Shown here: in pieces, positions 18,155 through 25,895 of the stretch
How the letters are laid out: each line of letters opens with the position of its first letter
Position numbering within the stretch: position 1 is the first letter of the stretch
NCBI RefSeq assembly: GCF_014698065.1
Contig: NZ_JACJSI010000035.1
Coordinates: 1-64,000 of the forward strand
Origin: Nostoc flagelliforme FACHB-838
GTDB lineage: Bacteria; Cyanobacteriota; Cyanobacteriia; Cyanobacteriales; Nostocaceae
Length of the DNA: 64,000 bases
Direction: 5' to 3'
Notes under the pieces: generated by a model
Told to the model about the DNA's origin: nothing
Seen by the model: only the letters and a program-made list of their open reading frames with translations
Database searches by the model: none
Program-made: the position numbers and the translations under genes

Positions 18155-18190
18155 CGATATATCGTGATATATTTTGATATATCGTATATT
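18155..18190. promoter_or_regulatory. AT-rich palindromic repeats upstream of the PadR gene
   Basis: The palindrome CGATATATCG (18155-18164) is followed by TGATATAT (18165-18172) and TGATATATCG (18175-18184), so GATATAT occurs three times at near-regular spacing. It ends 27 bp before the PadR start codon, a natural place for an autoregulatory operator overlapping the promoter. The binding of PadR here is inferred from position only. Confidence 0.5.
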
Positions 18191-18216
18191 AGAAAAAGTT
18201 GATTTGAGATTTACTT

Positions 18217-18843
18217 ATGTTTAGACACTTTCGGTCACGTTTTGGGACACCTGCATGGGCAGGAGTTAGCGAAGATGATTCATTGTTTGTCAGGTCTTGG
18301 TTTGGGCATAGCAAGCATCATGGTAGACATCATGAAAAACACTTTGGCAATGAAATGTTTGGTCGTGGTTGGGGAGATGAATACCGGACTCGTCGCGGTG
18401 ACATCAAGTTCATCTTGCTGGAATTGTTATCCGAGCATCCTAGTCATGGTTACGATCTGATTAAAGATGCGGAAACTCGCTATGGTGGTTTTCGTCGCCT
18501 CAGTCCTGGCTCAGTGTATCCAACACTCCAATTGCTGGAGGAAGGTGGTTATCTCAAGAGCGCGCAGGAAGGTGGTAAGCGGGTTTACACGATTACAGAT
18601 GAGGGTAGGCAATTATTGGCAGAACGTACTCAACAAGAAACTTCAGATTCTCCTTGGGACAACTTCAAAAGTTTTGTGACAGGTAAGCCTCAAGAGTTTA
18701 TCGAATTGCGAAATGCTGCCACAGAATTAGCTGCTGTAGTGGTGCAGGTTGCTCGTAGTGGCAATATGGAGCGAATAAATCGAGTGCGTGAGCTTTTAGA
18801 GCAAGTTAAACGGGAAATTTACGCGATTCTGGCTGAAAAATAA
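18217..18843 (+). CDS. PadR-family transcriptional regulator with His-rich N-terminus
   Basis: The 208-residue product has a PadR winged-helix domain (about 59-135), seen in FILLELLSEHPSHGYDLIKDAE, LSPGSVYPTLQLLEEGGYL and RVYTITDEGRQLL, then a C-terminal helical dimerisation segment. The first 55 residues are unusual and contain HSKHHGRHHEKH (about 31-42), a likely metal-binding cluster like that of the metal-responsive PadR protein YqjI/NfeR of E. coli. A metal-responsive autoregulated repressor is a reasonable guess. The AT-rich palindrome upstream may be its operator. No obvious target gene lies beside it. Confidence 0.85.
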   Translation: MFRHFRSRFGTPAWAGVSEDDSLFVRSWFGHSKHHGRHHEKHFGNEMFGRGWGDEYRTRRGDIKFILLELLSEHPSHGYDLIKDAETRYGGFRRLSPGSVYPTLQLLEEGGYLKSAQEGGKRVYTITDEGRQLLAERTQQETSDSPWDNFKSFVTGKPQEFIELRNAATELAAVVVQVARSGNMERINRVRELLEQVKREIYAILAEK

Positions 18844-18847
18844 GTAA

Positions 18848-18908
18848 AGGCTCGTAGTAAGGACTAAAGTCCTTATTCTTTCAGTACTAAACTGCTTACT
18901 ACAAACCC
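18848..18908. repeat. Second copy of the GTAGTAAG palindromic element
   Basis: The segment opens with GCTCGTAGTAAGGACT and closes with CTGCTTACTACAAACC, imperfect inverted ends matching those of the element at 5811-5897 (GTAGTAA and TTACTAC). Internally AAGGACTAAAGTCCTT is a further perfect palindrome. It lies between the PadR gene and the convergent HAD gene and could fold in either transcript. Confidence 0.55.
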
Positions 18909-19028
18909 TTTAGTAGTTTGCTCACGCTGTTGATAGGGTTAGCGTTCGCGTTCATTATAACGAGTGCCTGCGATCGCAGATGCGGGAATTAGTCTTTTGC
19001 AATTTGAACCTCACACGACTTAAAGCCG

Positions 19029-19715
19029 TCAAAAATTAGAAGCGATCGCACTTAAATTTGGATCAATCAATGAGTTCAGCAATGTCCACAATTGCAAATC
19101 AGTAAAATCTGGAATTGCCATAAATGCGCCGACTGACTGCAAAAATTGCGGATCGTGGGTAGAGGCTATACCAATGGTGCGGATATCTGCGCTCACCGCT
19201 GAACGAATACCAGAGGGAGAGTCTTCTAAGGCGATCGCTTCCTCTGCTGTAATTCCCAATTTATTCAGGGCGACTTGGTAGGGTGCAGGGTCGGGTTTAC
19301 CTGCGATACAATCCTCCGCTAAAACAACTGTATGGAAAGCTTCTTTTATTCCCAAAACCTCTAGCATAAATTCTGCATTTAATCTAGGGGCATTAGTTAC
19401 TAATGCTCGTTTTAACTGATGTGTATCTGTCCAGGCTAGTAGTTCAGAAAATCCATTCAATGGCTGAAGATCGGGGGCAAGTTCGCGGAAAAGCGCCTCT
19501 TTATCGTCTGCAAATTTTTGCCCTTCTGCTGCTGATAATTGTGGCAAAATATCTTTGACAATTTCTGGATTTAGCCGCCCACTAATTCGAGATTTATAAA
19601 ATGTTTCGTCAATTTCAATGCTATAATTTGACAGCGTTTGCTGCCAAGCTCGGTAGTGTATGGGGTCAGTGTTGACAATAGTGCCGTCTAGGTCAAAGAG
19701 AATTGCAGCCAGCAT
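19029..19715 (-). CDS. HAD-family phosphatase (beta-phosphoglucomutase-like)
   Basis: This 228-residue protein has the four HAD motifs: FDLDGTIVNTD near residue 7 (nucleophile Asp8, acid Asp10), VTNAP near 105, GKPDP near 139 and the acidic EDSPSG near 163. A helical cap lies between motifs one and two, as in subfamily I beta-phosphoglucomutase-like enzymes. The substrate is probably a small sugar phosphate, but the sequence does not name it. The next gene, NagB-like, is divergent and also acts on phosphosugars. Confidence 0.85.
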   Translation of the reverse strand: MLAAILFDLDGTIVNTDPIHYRAWQQTLSNYSIEIDETFYKSRISGRLNPEIVKDILPQLSAAEGQKFADDKEALFRELAPDLQPLNGFSELLAWTDTHQLKRALVTNAPRLNAEFMLEVLGIKEAFHTVVLAEDCIAGKPDPAPYQVALNKLGITAEEAIALEDSPSGIRSAVSADIRTIGIASTHDPQFLQSVGAFMAIPDFTDLQLWTLLNSLIDPNLSAIASNF

Positions 19716-19972
19716 GATTTTTTGGTAAAGTGTAAATAATTGTTAACTTAATTTAAATAGTTTACATTGTTTTTTTACTTAGTGATTTTTCCTTCGTCAA
19801 TACAGGGAACTAAGGAAAAATTCGTCCTCAAAGGGTGAGATTTTAAGCAAATCTCAAGAGTCACAAATTAATCTGCTAAATCTAAAATCTATACTGGATA
19901 GGGCATATAAGGGCAGACAGATCAAGCCTTTCAACAAACTGCCATATAATTGATAACCTTCGGTGTAAGCAA

Positions 19973-20746
19973 ATGCCAGCCGCTACAAACTTTTTTCGCG
20001 TTGATGATTTAGTAGTGCAGATTTACAACTCTGAAGTCGAAATGGCCCAGGATGTTGCCGAAATCGCGCAAAAGCATTTACAGCAAGTTCTCAAGCAACA
20101 AAATACAGCTGCTGTATTGTTAGCAACAGGTAATTCCCAACTCAAATTTCTCGATGCTTTGATTGCATTGGGTGGTGTAGATTGGTCACGGATTATTTTA
20201 TTCCATCTAGATGAATATTTGGGAATTACTGCTGACCATTCTGCCAGTTTTCGTCGCTATATGCGAGAACGTGTAGAGAAGCGGGTTACTCCTAAGGAAT
20301 TCCACTATATAGAAGGTGATGCGTTGCAACCAGTAGCAGAGTGCGATCGCTACACTAAACTATTGCAAGCACAACCAATTGACTTATGCTGTCTCGGTAT
20401 TGGCGAAAATGGACATTTGGCCTTTAACGATCCAGCAGTCGTAAATTTTCAAGACCCTTACAGTGTGAAACTAGTAAAACTAGATACGATAAACCGTCAG
20501 CAACAAGTAAGTACAGGCCACTTTCCGAATCTAGAAACTGTTCCACAATATGCTTTTACTGTCACCATCTCAATGATTTGTTCAGCTAAAAAAATTATCT
20601 GTCTTGCTCCAGAAAAACGTAAAGCGAATGTGGTAAAACAAATGTTGCAGGGGTCTATAAGTACAGATTGTCCGGCTTCTATTCTCCGTCAACAACCCCA
20701 AGCAACGTTATTTTTAGATGTTAATTCTGCTAGTTTGCTGTCGTGA
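19973..20746 (+). CDS. nagB: Glucosamine-6-phosphate deaminase / 6-phosphogluconolactonase family protein
   Basis: The 257-residue product fits the NagB family: LLATGNSQLKFLDAL near residue 48, IILFHLDEYLG near 73-83 with the catalytic-type Asp, and the strongly conserved CLGIGENGHLAFNDP near 140-154, which is typical of true NagB deaminases rather than Pgl lactonases. It would convert glucosamine-6-phosphate to fructose-6-phosphate and ammonia. It stands alone, followed by a hairpin terminator about 190 bp downstream. Confidence 0.85.
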   Translation: MPAATNFFRVDDLVVQIYNSEVEMAQDVAEIAQKHLQQVLKQQNTAAVLLATGNSQLKFLDALIALGGVDWSRIILFHLDEYLGITADHSASFRRYMRERVEKRVTPKEFHYIEGDALQPVAECDRYTKLLQAQPIDLCCLGIGENGHLAFNDPAVVNFQDPYSVKLVKLDTINRQQQVSTGHFPNLETVPQYAFTVTISMICSAKKIICLAPEKRKANVVKQMLQGSISTDCPASILRQQPQATLFLDVNSASLLS

Positions 20747-20932
20747 AATCTGAAATATCGATGTGCTGGGCATTTTTACAGATTAGAGTAGCACAGCTGT
20801 GTGCCCTTGAGGTGCGATGCCTACGGCGGGCTACGCCTACGCAAAAAAATTCTGTTACCAAAATTGTTACGAGGGCGTTGTGGTTTGGCAGTTACTTTAT
20901 CATGATATACAGTTAAGCTCCTTACACCACAC

Positions 20933-20969
20933 GGAAAACCGGGAAACATAGTGTTTAACGGTTTTTTCC
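20933..20969 (+). terminator. Hairpin with T tail
   Basis: AAAACCG (20935-20941) pairs with CGGTTTT (20959-20965), with an inner AAACA/TGTTT pairing, and is followed by T residues and CCTTTTC. It fits an intrinsic terminator for plus-strand transcription from nagB or a short RNA after it. Confidence 0.5.
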
Positions 20970-21095
20970 TTTTCTGTACAGTGACAAATTTTTGTCGTTT
21001 AAGACCTGTGCGATCGCAATCACGATGTTGTTTGAAAAGTCTATCGTTGTACCAATATTTATCCTAGACATCCTTAAAAAATGAGAATTGAAGAA

Positions 21096-21326
21096 GAATT
21101 CAGAAGTCAGAATTCAGGAGTCAGAATAAATCAGTCGGGTATTCAGATCGGCGCAGGTCTTGTTGACCACCAAATCTGCGATTTGGTGGGGGTCTTAAAC
21201 CCAGTTATTCAGACGCGACGCTCGCAGACTCGCTACCGCTACGCTATCGTGGACTCGCTAACGCTGCGCTATCCGCCAGTCATACGGAATCCATTCTGAA
21301 TTCTGACTCCTGACTCCTGAATTCTG
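21096..21326. repeat. Inverted-repeat element with EcoRI-like GAATTC-rich ends
   Basis: The left end is built of GAATTCAGAAGTCAGAATTC and AGGAGTCAGAAT units, and the right end (21293-21326) of ATTCTGAATTCTGACTCC and TGACTCCTGAATTCTG, so the two ends are inverted copies of over 30 bp. The interior has CGCTACGCTATCG-like multiple-inversion sequence. It looks like a non-autonomous mobile or palindromic repeat, about 230 bp long. Confidence 0.5.
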
Positions 21327-21350
21327 TTCGATAACCTTCTCATTTTCTTT

Positions 21351-21947
21351 TTAACAGATATTTGTGCAAACAAATTTAATTACATCTGCAAGTCCAGACT
21401 GAGTTTTCAAATTAGTAAAAATAAAAGGTTTATCGCCGCGCATTTTTTTAGCGTCTCGTTCCATCACACTTAAATCTGCACCAACATAAGGTGCTAGATC
21501 AGTTTTGTTAATCACCAATAAATCAGACTTAGTAATGCCGGGGCCACCTTTGCGGGGAATTTTATCGCCTGCTGCAACATCTATGACGTAAATTGTTAAA
21601 TCCACTAATTCTGGACTAAAGGTAGCAGCCAAATTATCACCACCACTTTCCAAAAATACCAAATTCAAATCAAGAAAACGTTCCTCTAACTGTTCAATTG
21701 CCGCCAAATTCATTGAAGCATCTTCGCGGATGGCTGTGTGAGGACAACCACCAGTTTCTACACCCAAAATGCGATCACTGGCTAACGCCTGAGAACGCAC
21801 TAAAAACTGGGCATCTTCTTGAGTATAAATATCATTCGTCACTACTGCAATTTGATACTGCTCACGCAACCCCTTACACAAAGCATCAACCAAAGCCGTC
21901 TTACCCGAACCCACTGGCCCAGCAACCCCTACTCGAAATGCATTCAT
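21351..21947 (-). CDS. ureG: Urease accessory GTPase
   Basis: The 198-residue product is a SIMIBI-class GTPase: Walker A GPVGSGKT (10-17), the Ni-binding CPH motif in [15 protein letters not shown], and the G4 motif NKTD. UreG couples GTP hydrolysis to delivery of nickel into apo-urease in the UreFG complex. It is the last gene of ureE-ureF-ureG. The 92 bp between ureF and ureG contain CCAATGACTAATGACC-type heptamer repeats. The structural genes ureABC and ureD are not in this window. Confidence 0.96.
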   Translation of the reverse strand: MNAFRVGVAGPVGSGKTALVDALCKGLREQYQIAVVTNDIYTQEDAQFLVRSQALASDRILGVETGGCPHTAIREDASMNLAAIEQLEERFLDLNLVFLESGGDNLAATFSPELVDLTIYVIDVAAGDKIPRKGGPGITKSDLLVINKTDLAPYVGADLSVMERDAKKMRGDKPFIFTNLKTQSGLADVIKFVCTNIC

Positions 21948-22039
21948 TGTTATTAGTCCTTTGTCATTTGTTAGTTGTCACTTTTCCTTGGTACAGGTTA
22001 TTAGTTCTTAGTTTTTGACCAATGACTAATGACCAATGA

Positions 22040-22732
22040 CTAACTCCTAAATAATCTTGTATACTGCGTTTCATGCTGCATACTTGCTAGTGATAAACCC
22101 CAACTACAACAGGCGAGTTGATCGTCCTCCAACGCTAGAATTTCTAACGCCGCAGCAATGAGTAATGGCTGCAAATCTAGCAATAACTGCTGTCCTGCTG
22201 TTTGTCCAAGGGGGATAAGTTTCACGCCAGCAGTAATCAAGTTACTTGCCCAACTATGCAGATATCCGAGTAATCCGGCTTGGATACTGATTTGCCAATG
22301 GGCAATTGCAATGCCAAAAGCGATTGCATAATTGCAAGGATTTCCTACAGCATTAGCAATAGGTATAATCTGCGGTTCTAGTTTACCAAGTAATTGGATG
22401 AGCGATCGCCCCATCTGCCAACTAGAGGCACGTAACTCTTCTGTTTCCCTAGCCGCGGATAACCAGAGATTCCAACGGCATAGGGACTCAACATTGCCCA
22501 TTTTTGCCGCTTGCTGCGATCGTACCATCACCGCCGCCTCCAACCGAATTGCCCCATAGAGCAACTCCGCTTCTAGCCAATGTTTGAGATGTGGCTGGCT
22601 AGCGATCGTACCATTTTCCACTAACATTTCCAAGCCTTCAGAATAACTATATGCTCCTACAGGCAAAGCAGGGCTAGCTAACTGCAAAATACTTAAAAGA
22701 TGGCTATCAGTGAGCATGATGGTGTTGTCCAT
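22040..22732 (-). CDS. ureF: Urease accessory protein UreF
   Basis: This 230-residue, all-helical protein matches UreF by [21 protein letters not shown] (about 16-36), [17 protein letters not shown] and the C-terminal [11 protein letters not shown]. UreF bridges UreG to the urease-UreD complex and gates GTPase activity. The ATG at 22732 lies inside the ureE 3' end (26-bp overlap) with GGGAG just upstream. A second ATG at 22717 would give the more usual short N-terminus. Confidence 0.93.
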   Translation of the reverse strand: MDNTIMLTDSHLLSILQLASPALPVGAYSYSEGLEMLVENGTIASQPHLKHWLEAELLYGAIRLEAAVMVRSQQAAKMGNVESLCRWNLWLSAARETEELRASSWQMGRSLIQLLGKLEPQIIPIANAVGNPCNYAIAFGIAIAHWQISIQAGLLGYLHSWASNLITAGVKLIPLGQTAGQQLLLDLQPLLIAAALEILALEDDQLACCSWGLSLASMQHETQYTRLFRS

Positions 22733-23153
22733 AAGCTCCCAATTCTGGCTGAAACGGTGAAATTTCCTCTTTAACTTCTAACCCCAGTTGTTCCAACATT
22801 GTGCGTAAAACAGAGTCTGAGGACAAGCGTAAATAAGTCGGAGTAATTTCCACAGGGACATGGCGATTTCCCAAATGGTATGCCGCCCGTAATAATAAAA
22901 GTGGTGTTTGGGCAAAGGCAGTTAGCACCAGTTCTGGTTTGGCGATAATTCTGATTAAACTGCTATGGGCTTCTTCTTGCAGAATATCGCCATCGTGTAA
23001 AACAGTTCCTCTGGGTAAATGTAAAAACACAACTTTACCAGCTTCCGTTTCAAAGCGATGACGACTGCGGGTACGTTCTTCTGCTGTCAACGGCAGAGTA
23101 AAGGTGACTGTGGCATCGGGGTTAGGTGGTTTAAGTTGGGTAAATGTCAGCAT
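22707..23153 (-). CDS. ureE: Urease accessory metallochaperone UreE
   Basis: From the ATG at 23153 the product has 148 residues. It has the UreE N-terminal domain ([39 protein letters not shown]), the metal-binding domain with [12 protein letters not shown] (the conserved His of the dimer interface) and a His-rich C-terminus, GQHHHAH. UreE donates Ni2+ to UreG. Its upstream sequence is an interspersed repeat beginning two bases before the start codon, so no good ribosome site is visible. Confidence 0.94.
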   Translation of the reverse strand: MLTFTQLKPPNPDATVTFTLPLTAEERTRSRHRFETEAGKVVFLHLPRGTVLHDGDILQEEAHSSLIRIIAKPELVLTAFAQTPLLLLRAAYHLGNRHVPVEITPTYLRLSSDSVLRTMLEQLGLEVKEEISPFQPELGAYGQHHHAH

Positions 23154-23154
23154 A

Positions 23155-23212
23155 AGGGACTTGCAGTTAAAAAACATCCCACAGTAGGGACGCAAGACCT
23201 TGCGCCCCTACT
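23155..23212 (+). repeat. Interspersed repeat: AGGGACTT head plus hairpin
   Basis: The head AGGGACTTGCA...TAAAAAACAT is followed by an imperfect hairpin, AGTAGGG-A-CGCAA / TTGCG-C-CCCTACT (23183-23212). The same head and the same CGCAAGACCTTGCG core occur at 61817-61870, and the head with a different hairpin occurs on the minus strand at 30261-30356. It forms the immediate 5' flank of ureE. Confidence 0.65.
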
Positions 23213-23324
23213 CAGTATATTGGTCTATCCCATTCTGAGGGCTTGTAGAGACGCGAAATTTTTCATCTCTACAGGGTTTTGATAACCAACCAAACTAATC
23301 AAATTTAATGACATCAACCAATAG

Positions 23325-23425
23325 TGGTCTGTCCCATTAATTTTGCTGGGTTGCTAGATCCCCGACTTCTTCAAGAAGTCGGGGATCTGAAACCACTAAC
23401 CTCTCAAAACTTTTGGGACAGACCA
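23325..23425. mobile_element. 101-bp MITE-like element with 12-bp terminal inverted repeats
   Basis: It starts TGGTCTGTCCCA (23325-23336) and ends with the exact reverse complement TGGGACAGACCA (23414-23425). It is flanked on both sides by ATAG, a possible 4-bp target duplication. Inside is a perfect hairpin with 15-bp arms, AGATCCCCGACTTCT and AGAAGTCGGGGATCT, around TCA (23356-23388). It has no coding capacity, so it would depend on a transposase encoded elsewhere. It lies in the 440-bp gap between ureE and ssb, whose remainder is repeat-like filler. Confidence 0.65.
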
Positions 23426-23594
23426 ATAGACTTCTTGCATAAGTCGGGAAAAGGGCAAGGCAGAAGAAGGAAGGGGGAAAAGTTCTGTATTGTCCCCTTC
23501 CCCTTTAACCTTTACCCTTTTCCCCCTCTTGCAAAAAGTACTTTTGCAAGAGGTCTAACAGTTAGCGAATTGAATACACACTCAACTACCAACT

Positions 23595-24170
23595 TTAGAA
23601 CGGAATATCATCTGGATCTGGTTCTTCCTGTTTCACTGCTGGATAAGTGGTTCGCTCATAATTTGTGGGTTGGGGTATGGGTTCGTAACTTGTTGCTTGG
23701 GGAGTAACAGCAACAGGATTTGTCGCTGGGGTAGGTGCTGAACGTGGTGACTCGTAATTGGGAACGTCTTTTTGTGCAGGACGAGATGCTGAAGATTGTT
23801 GCCGTGGAGCAGTTTCAGTGAATGATGATGGAGTTACAGTTGCTGAGGGCAATGGATCGGTATTAAAACTGCCTCCAACAGGTTGAATTTGTTGCACCGT
23901 CAATTCAGCGCGTTTTTCTTTAAAACCTTCCATTGGAACAGTATTCATACCTAAACGCCCTACCAGGATGACGCGATCGCCTTGGTGGTAGTTTTGCTGA
24001 ATTTCTGTCGCTAAATTTCCCCAGCCGACAACTTTCAGGGTGGCTGGTGGATCTTCTGGTTTCTGGGAATTAGGAAACTGCACCAGCATTTCCGTGACTC
24101 CCAGATTATCTGCTGTATAGCGCAGTTGCGGCTCGTTAATAATTTCCGCCATCAAAACGCAGCTGTTCAT
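23595..24170 (-). CDS. ssb: Single-stranded DNA-binding protein
   Basis: The 191-residue product has an N-terminal OB fold (about 1-105; LKVVGWGNLATEIQQNYHQGDRVILVGRLG), a long disordered Ser/Pro/Thr/Gln-rich linker and the acidic tip DPDDIPF that recruits repair and replication partners. The ATG at 24170 is chosen because AGGAGT lies eight bases upstream; the frame is open seven codons further. The OB fold is divergent from the E. coli type and it could be a second SSB. Confidence 0.88.
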   Translation of the reverse strand: MNSCVLMAEIINEPQLRYTADNLGVTEMLVQFPNSQKPEDPPATLKVVGWGNLATEIQQNYHQGDRVILVGRLGMNTVPMEGFKEKRAELTVQQIQPVGGSFNTDPLPSATVTPSSFTETAPRQQSSASRPAQKDVPNYESPRSAPTPATNPVAVTPQATSYEPIPQPTNYERTTYPAVKQEEPDPDDIPF

Positions 24171-24463
24171 TAAAATTACTCCTGACTGCAAAAAGTACTG
24201 ATTGAAAAAGAGAGGGTTTTTCTATGTAGTGCCAATTAATATCTAGATATGTTTAATTGTTTGCATTTTTTAATAATGCCTGAGTTTTTAGTTATTTCTA
24301 GCATAAAAGCCAAGCGTAGGTGTAGCCTGTCGTAGACATCACTTTGAACAGCATTGAGTATGCCGCCCGCCACCCTCGCTTGACTAAATGAGCATTGGAT
24401 TCTGCATTTGAGTAGTATAATTGTACCATTCATTAGTTAAATAGAAAAAATTCTTGGCAAAAA

Positions 24464-25720
24464 TTAAGTCTTAACGTGAACTGGAAAAACACCCAAACCA
24501 ATCAACCTGCCTGGTAGGTCGCGCAAGATGGGTAAGCGCAAAAACGCAGGTGGTACAAAGGTACGATTTGAGGTGAGAACTGGGGCAAATACCCGCTTTT
24601 GGATAAAAGTTTGAAACGCCTGAATGATGCGTGTGGGCAATTCGCGTTGACGTTGTACTTTTGCTAGATCGCTAAATTGTACTTGTCGGTTTTTGAGCGG
24701 TTTGCTGAGTACATTCGCCGCGACTACAGCATCTTGAATTGCGTAGTTAATGCCAACTCCACCAATGGGGGACATTATATGGGCAGCATCACCAATGAGT
24801 AACAAACCGGGGTGATACCAGCGCTTGACGCGGCTAGACTCGACTGAGAGAAAAGCTATATGTGACCAATCATGTAAATTTTGGATGCGTTGCTGGAATT
24901 CTGGCACTACTTCCACAACAGATTTTTTTAATTCCTCCAAACCCCTAGTCCGCAGTTGTTGATAGCCTCCCTTGGGAATAACATAGGCAACTTGCCACTC
25001 ATCACCACGGTCAAGCATGGCGATGATTTTACCTTGACCAAAGCGCCCCATTCCCCCCTCTGGGTCTTCTGGCTGACGCGGTAAGCGAAACCAAAGGATA
25101 TCCATTGGCGGCGAGGTTTCGATGGATTCAAACTCACCCAGGTGGCGTAAACGTGAGTGGCGACCATCTGCACCCACTGTCAGTATTGCCCGGATTTCAT
25201 GCCAGCCACCGCCTCCTCGATAGCGGACACCTTGAATTTCGCCATTTTCGGCAATTAATTCTTGCACATTCGCACCCATTACCAGATGGAAACTAGGATA
25301 TTTTTGTGCTTCTTGGGTGATGAACTCCAGAAATTTCACCTGGGGAAGCATTGTAATGTATGGGTAGCGGGTTTTTAGGTGACTAAAATCTGCCAAAGTG
25401 ACAGTATCTTCAGGAGTTTTAAACCTAATTTGGCGCATTTTGGCATGGGGGAGTTCAAGCAAGCGATCGCTAAGTCCCAATTCTTCCATAATTTCCATCA
25501 CCGACGGATGAATTGTATCACCACGAAAATCACGATCAAAGTCTTTGTGTGCTTCCAGCAGCATTACAGAAATGCCTTGACGCGCTAACAACAGCGCCAA
25601 TACTGCTCCTGCCGGCCCCCCACCCACAATGCAACAATCTGTGGTTTGTACGTCTACAATGTCATGGATAAGGTTAACGCTTGTGTCTTGGGAAAGATTT
25701 TTAGGTATATCGGTAGTCAT
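24464..25720 (-). CDS. FAD-dependent monooxygenase (UbiH/PHBH-like)
   Basis: This 418-residue flavoprotein has the N-terminal dinucleotide motif CCIVGGGPAGAVLALLLARQG (about 29-49), a DG motif in VGADGRHSRLR (about 180-190) and the second FAD motif LLIGDAAHIMSPIGGVGIN (about 308-326). These define aromatic-ring and related hydroxylases. The substrate is not evident; candidates are quinone precursors, carotenoids or xenobiotics. It stands alone, divergent from an ABC ATPase gene, with the AATGCCC-type repeat near 25858 between them. Confidence 0.85.
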   Translation of the reverse strand: MTTDIPKNLSQDTSVNLIHDIVDVQTTDCCIVGGGPAGAVLALLLARQGISVMLLEAHKDFDRDFRGDTIHPSVMEIMEELGLSDRLLELPHAKMRQIRFKTPEDTVTLADFSHLKTRYPYITMLPQVKFLEFITQEAQKYPSFHLVMGANVQELIAENGEIQGVRYRGGGGWHEIRAILTVGADGRHSRLRHLGEFESIETSPPMDILWFRLPRQPEDPEGGMGRFGQGKIIAMLDRGDEWQVAYVIPKGGYQQLRTRGLEELKKSVVEVVPEFQQRIQNLHDWSHIAFLSVESSRVKRWYHPGLLLIGDAAHIMSPIGGVGINYAIQDAVVAANVLSKPLKNRQVQFSDLAKVQRQRELPTRIIQAFQTFIQKRVFAPVLTSNRTFVPPAFLRLPILRDLPGRLIGLGVFPVHVKT

Positions 25721-25895
25721 AACAATACCTCCTGACAGCCCTAAAATTTAGGGTAGTTTGCTTTTGATGGTGCAAGCTGTTTTTTTAACTTTTCGTATTT
25801 ACATAGAACGTGTATTATGATGGGCGCTAAACTGTCATTGGTCATTAGTCCAAATCCAATGCCCAATGCCCAATCCCCAATGACAATAATTAGTT

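Larger units (their letters stand above)
20747..21350. other. Repeat-rich intergenic region
   Basis: This 600-bp gap holds three things. At 20815-20845 is GCGATGCCTACGGCGGGCTACGCCTACGC-type repeat DNA, also seen near 18095 and 27740. A terminator-like hairpin lies at 20933-20969, and an inverted-repeat element at 21096-21326. The frame at 21081-21299 is made of that element and is not a gene. Confidence 0.5.

Noticed and set aside
21081..21299. 72-residue frame between nagB and ureG
   Set aside because: It consists of inverted-repeat element DNA; codons follow the repeat, not a protein.
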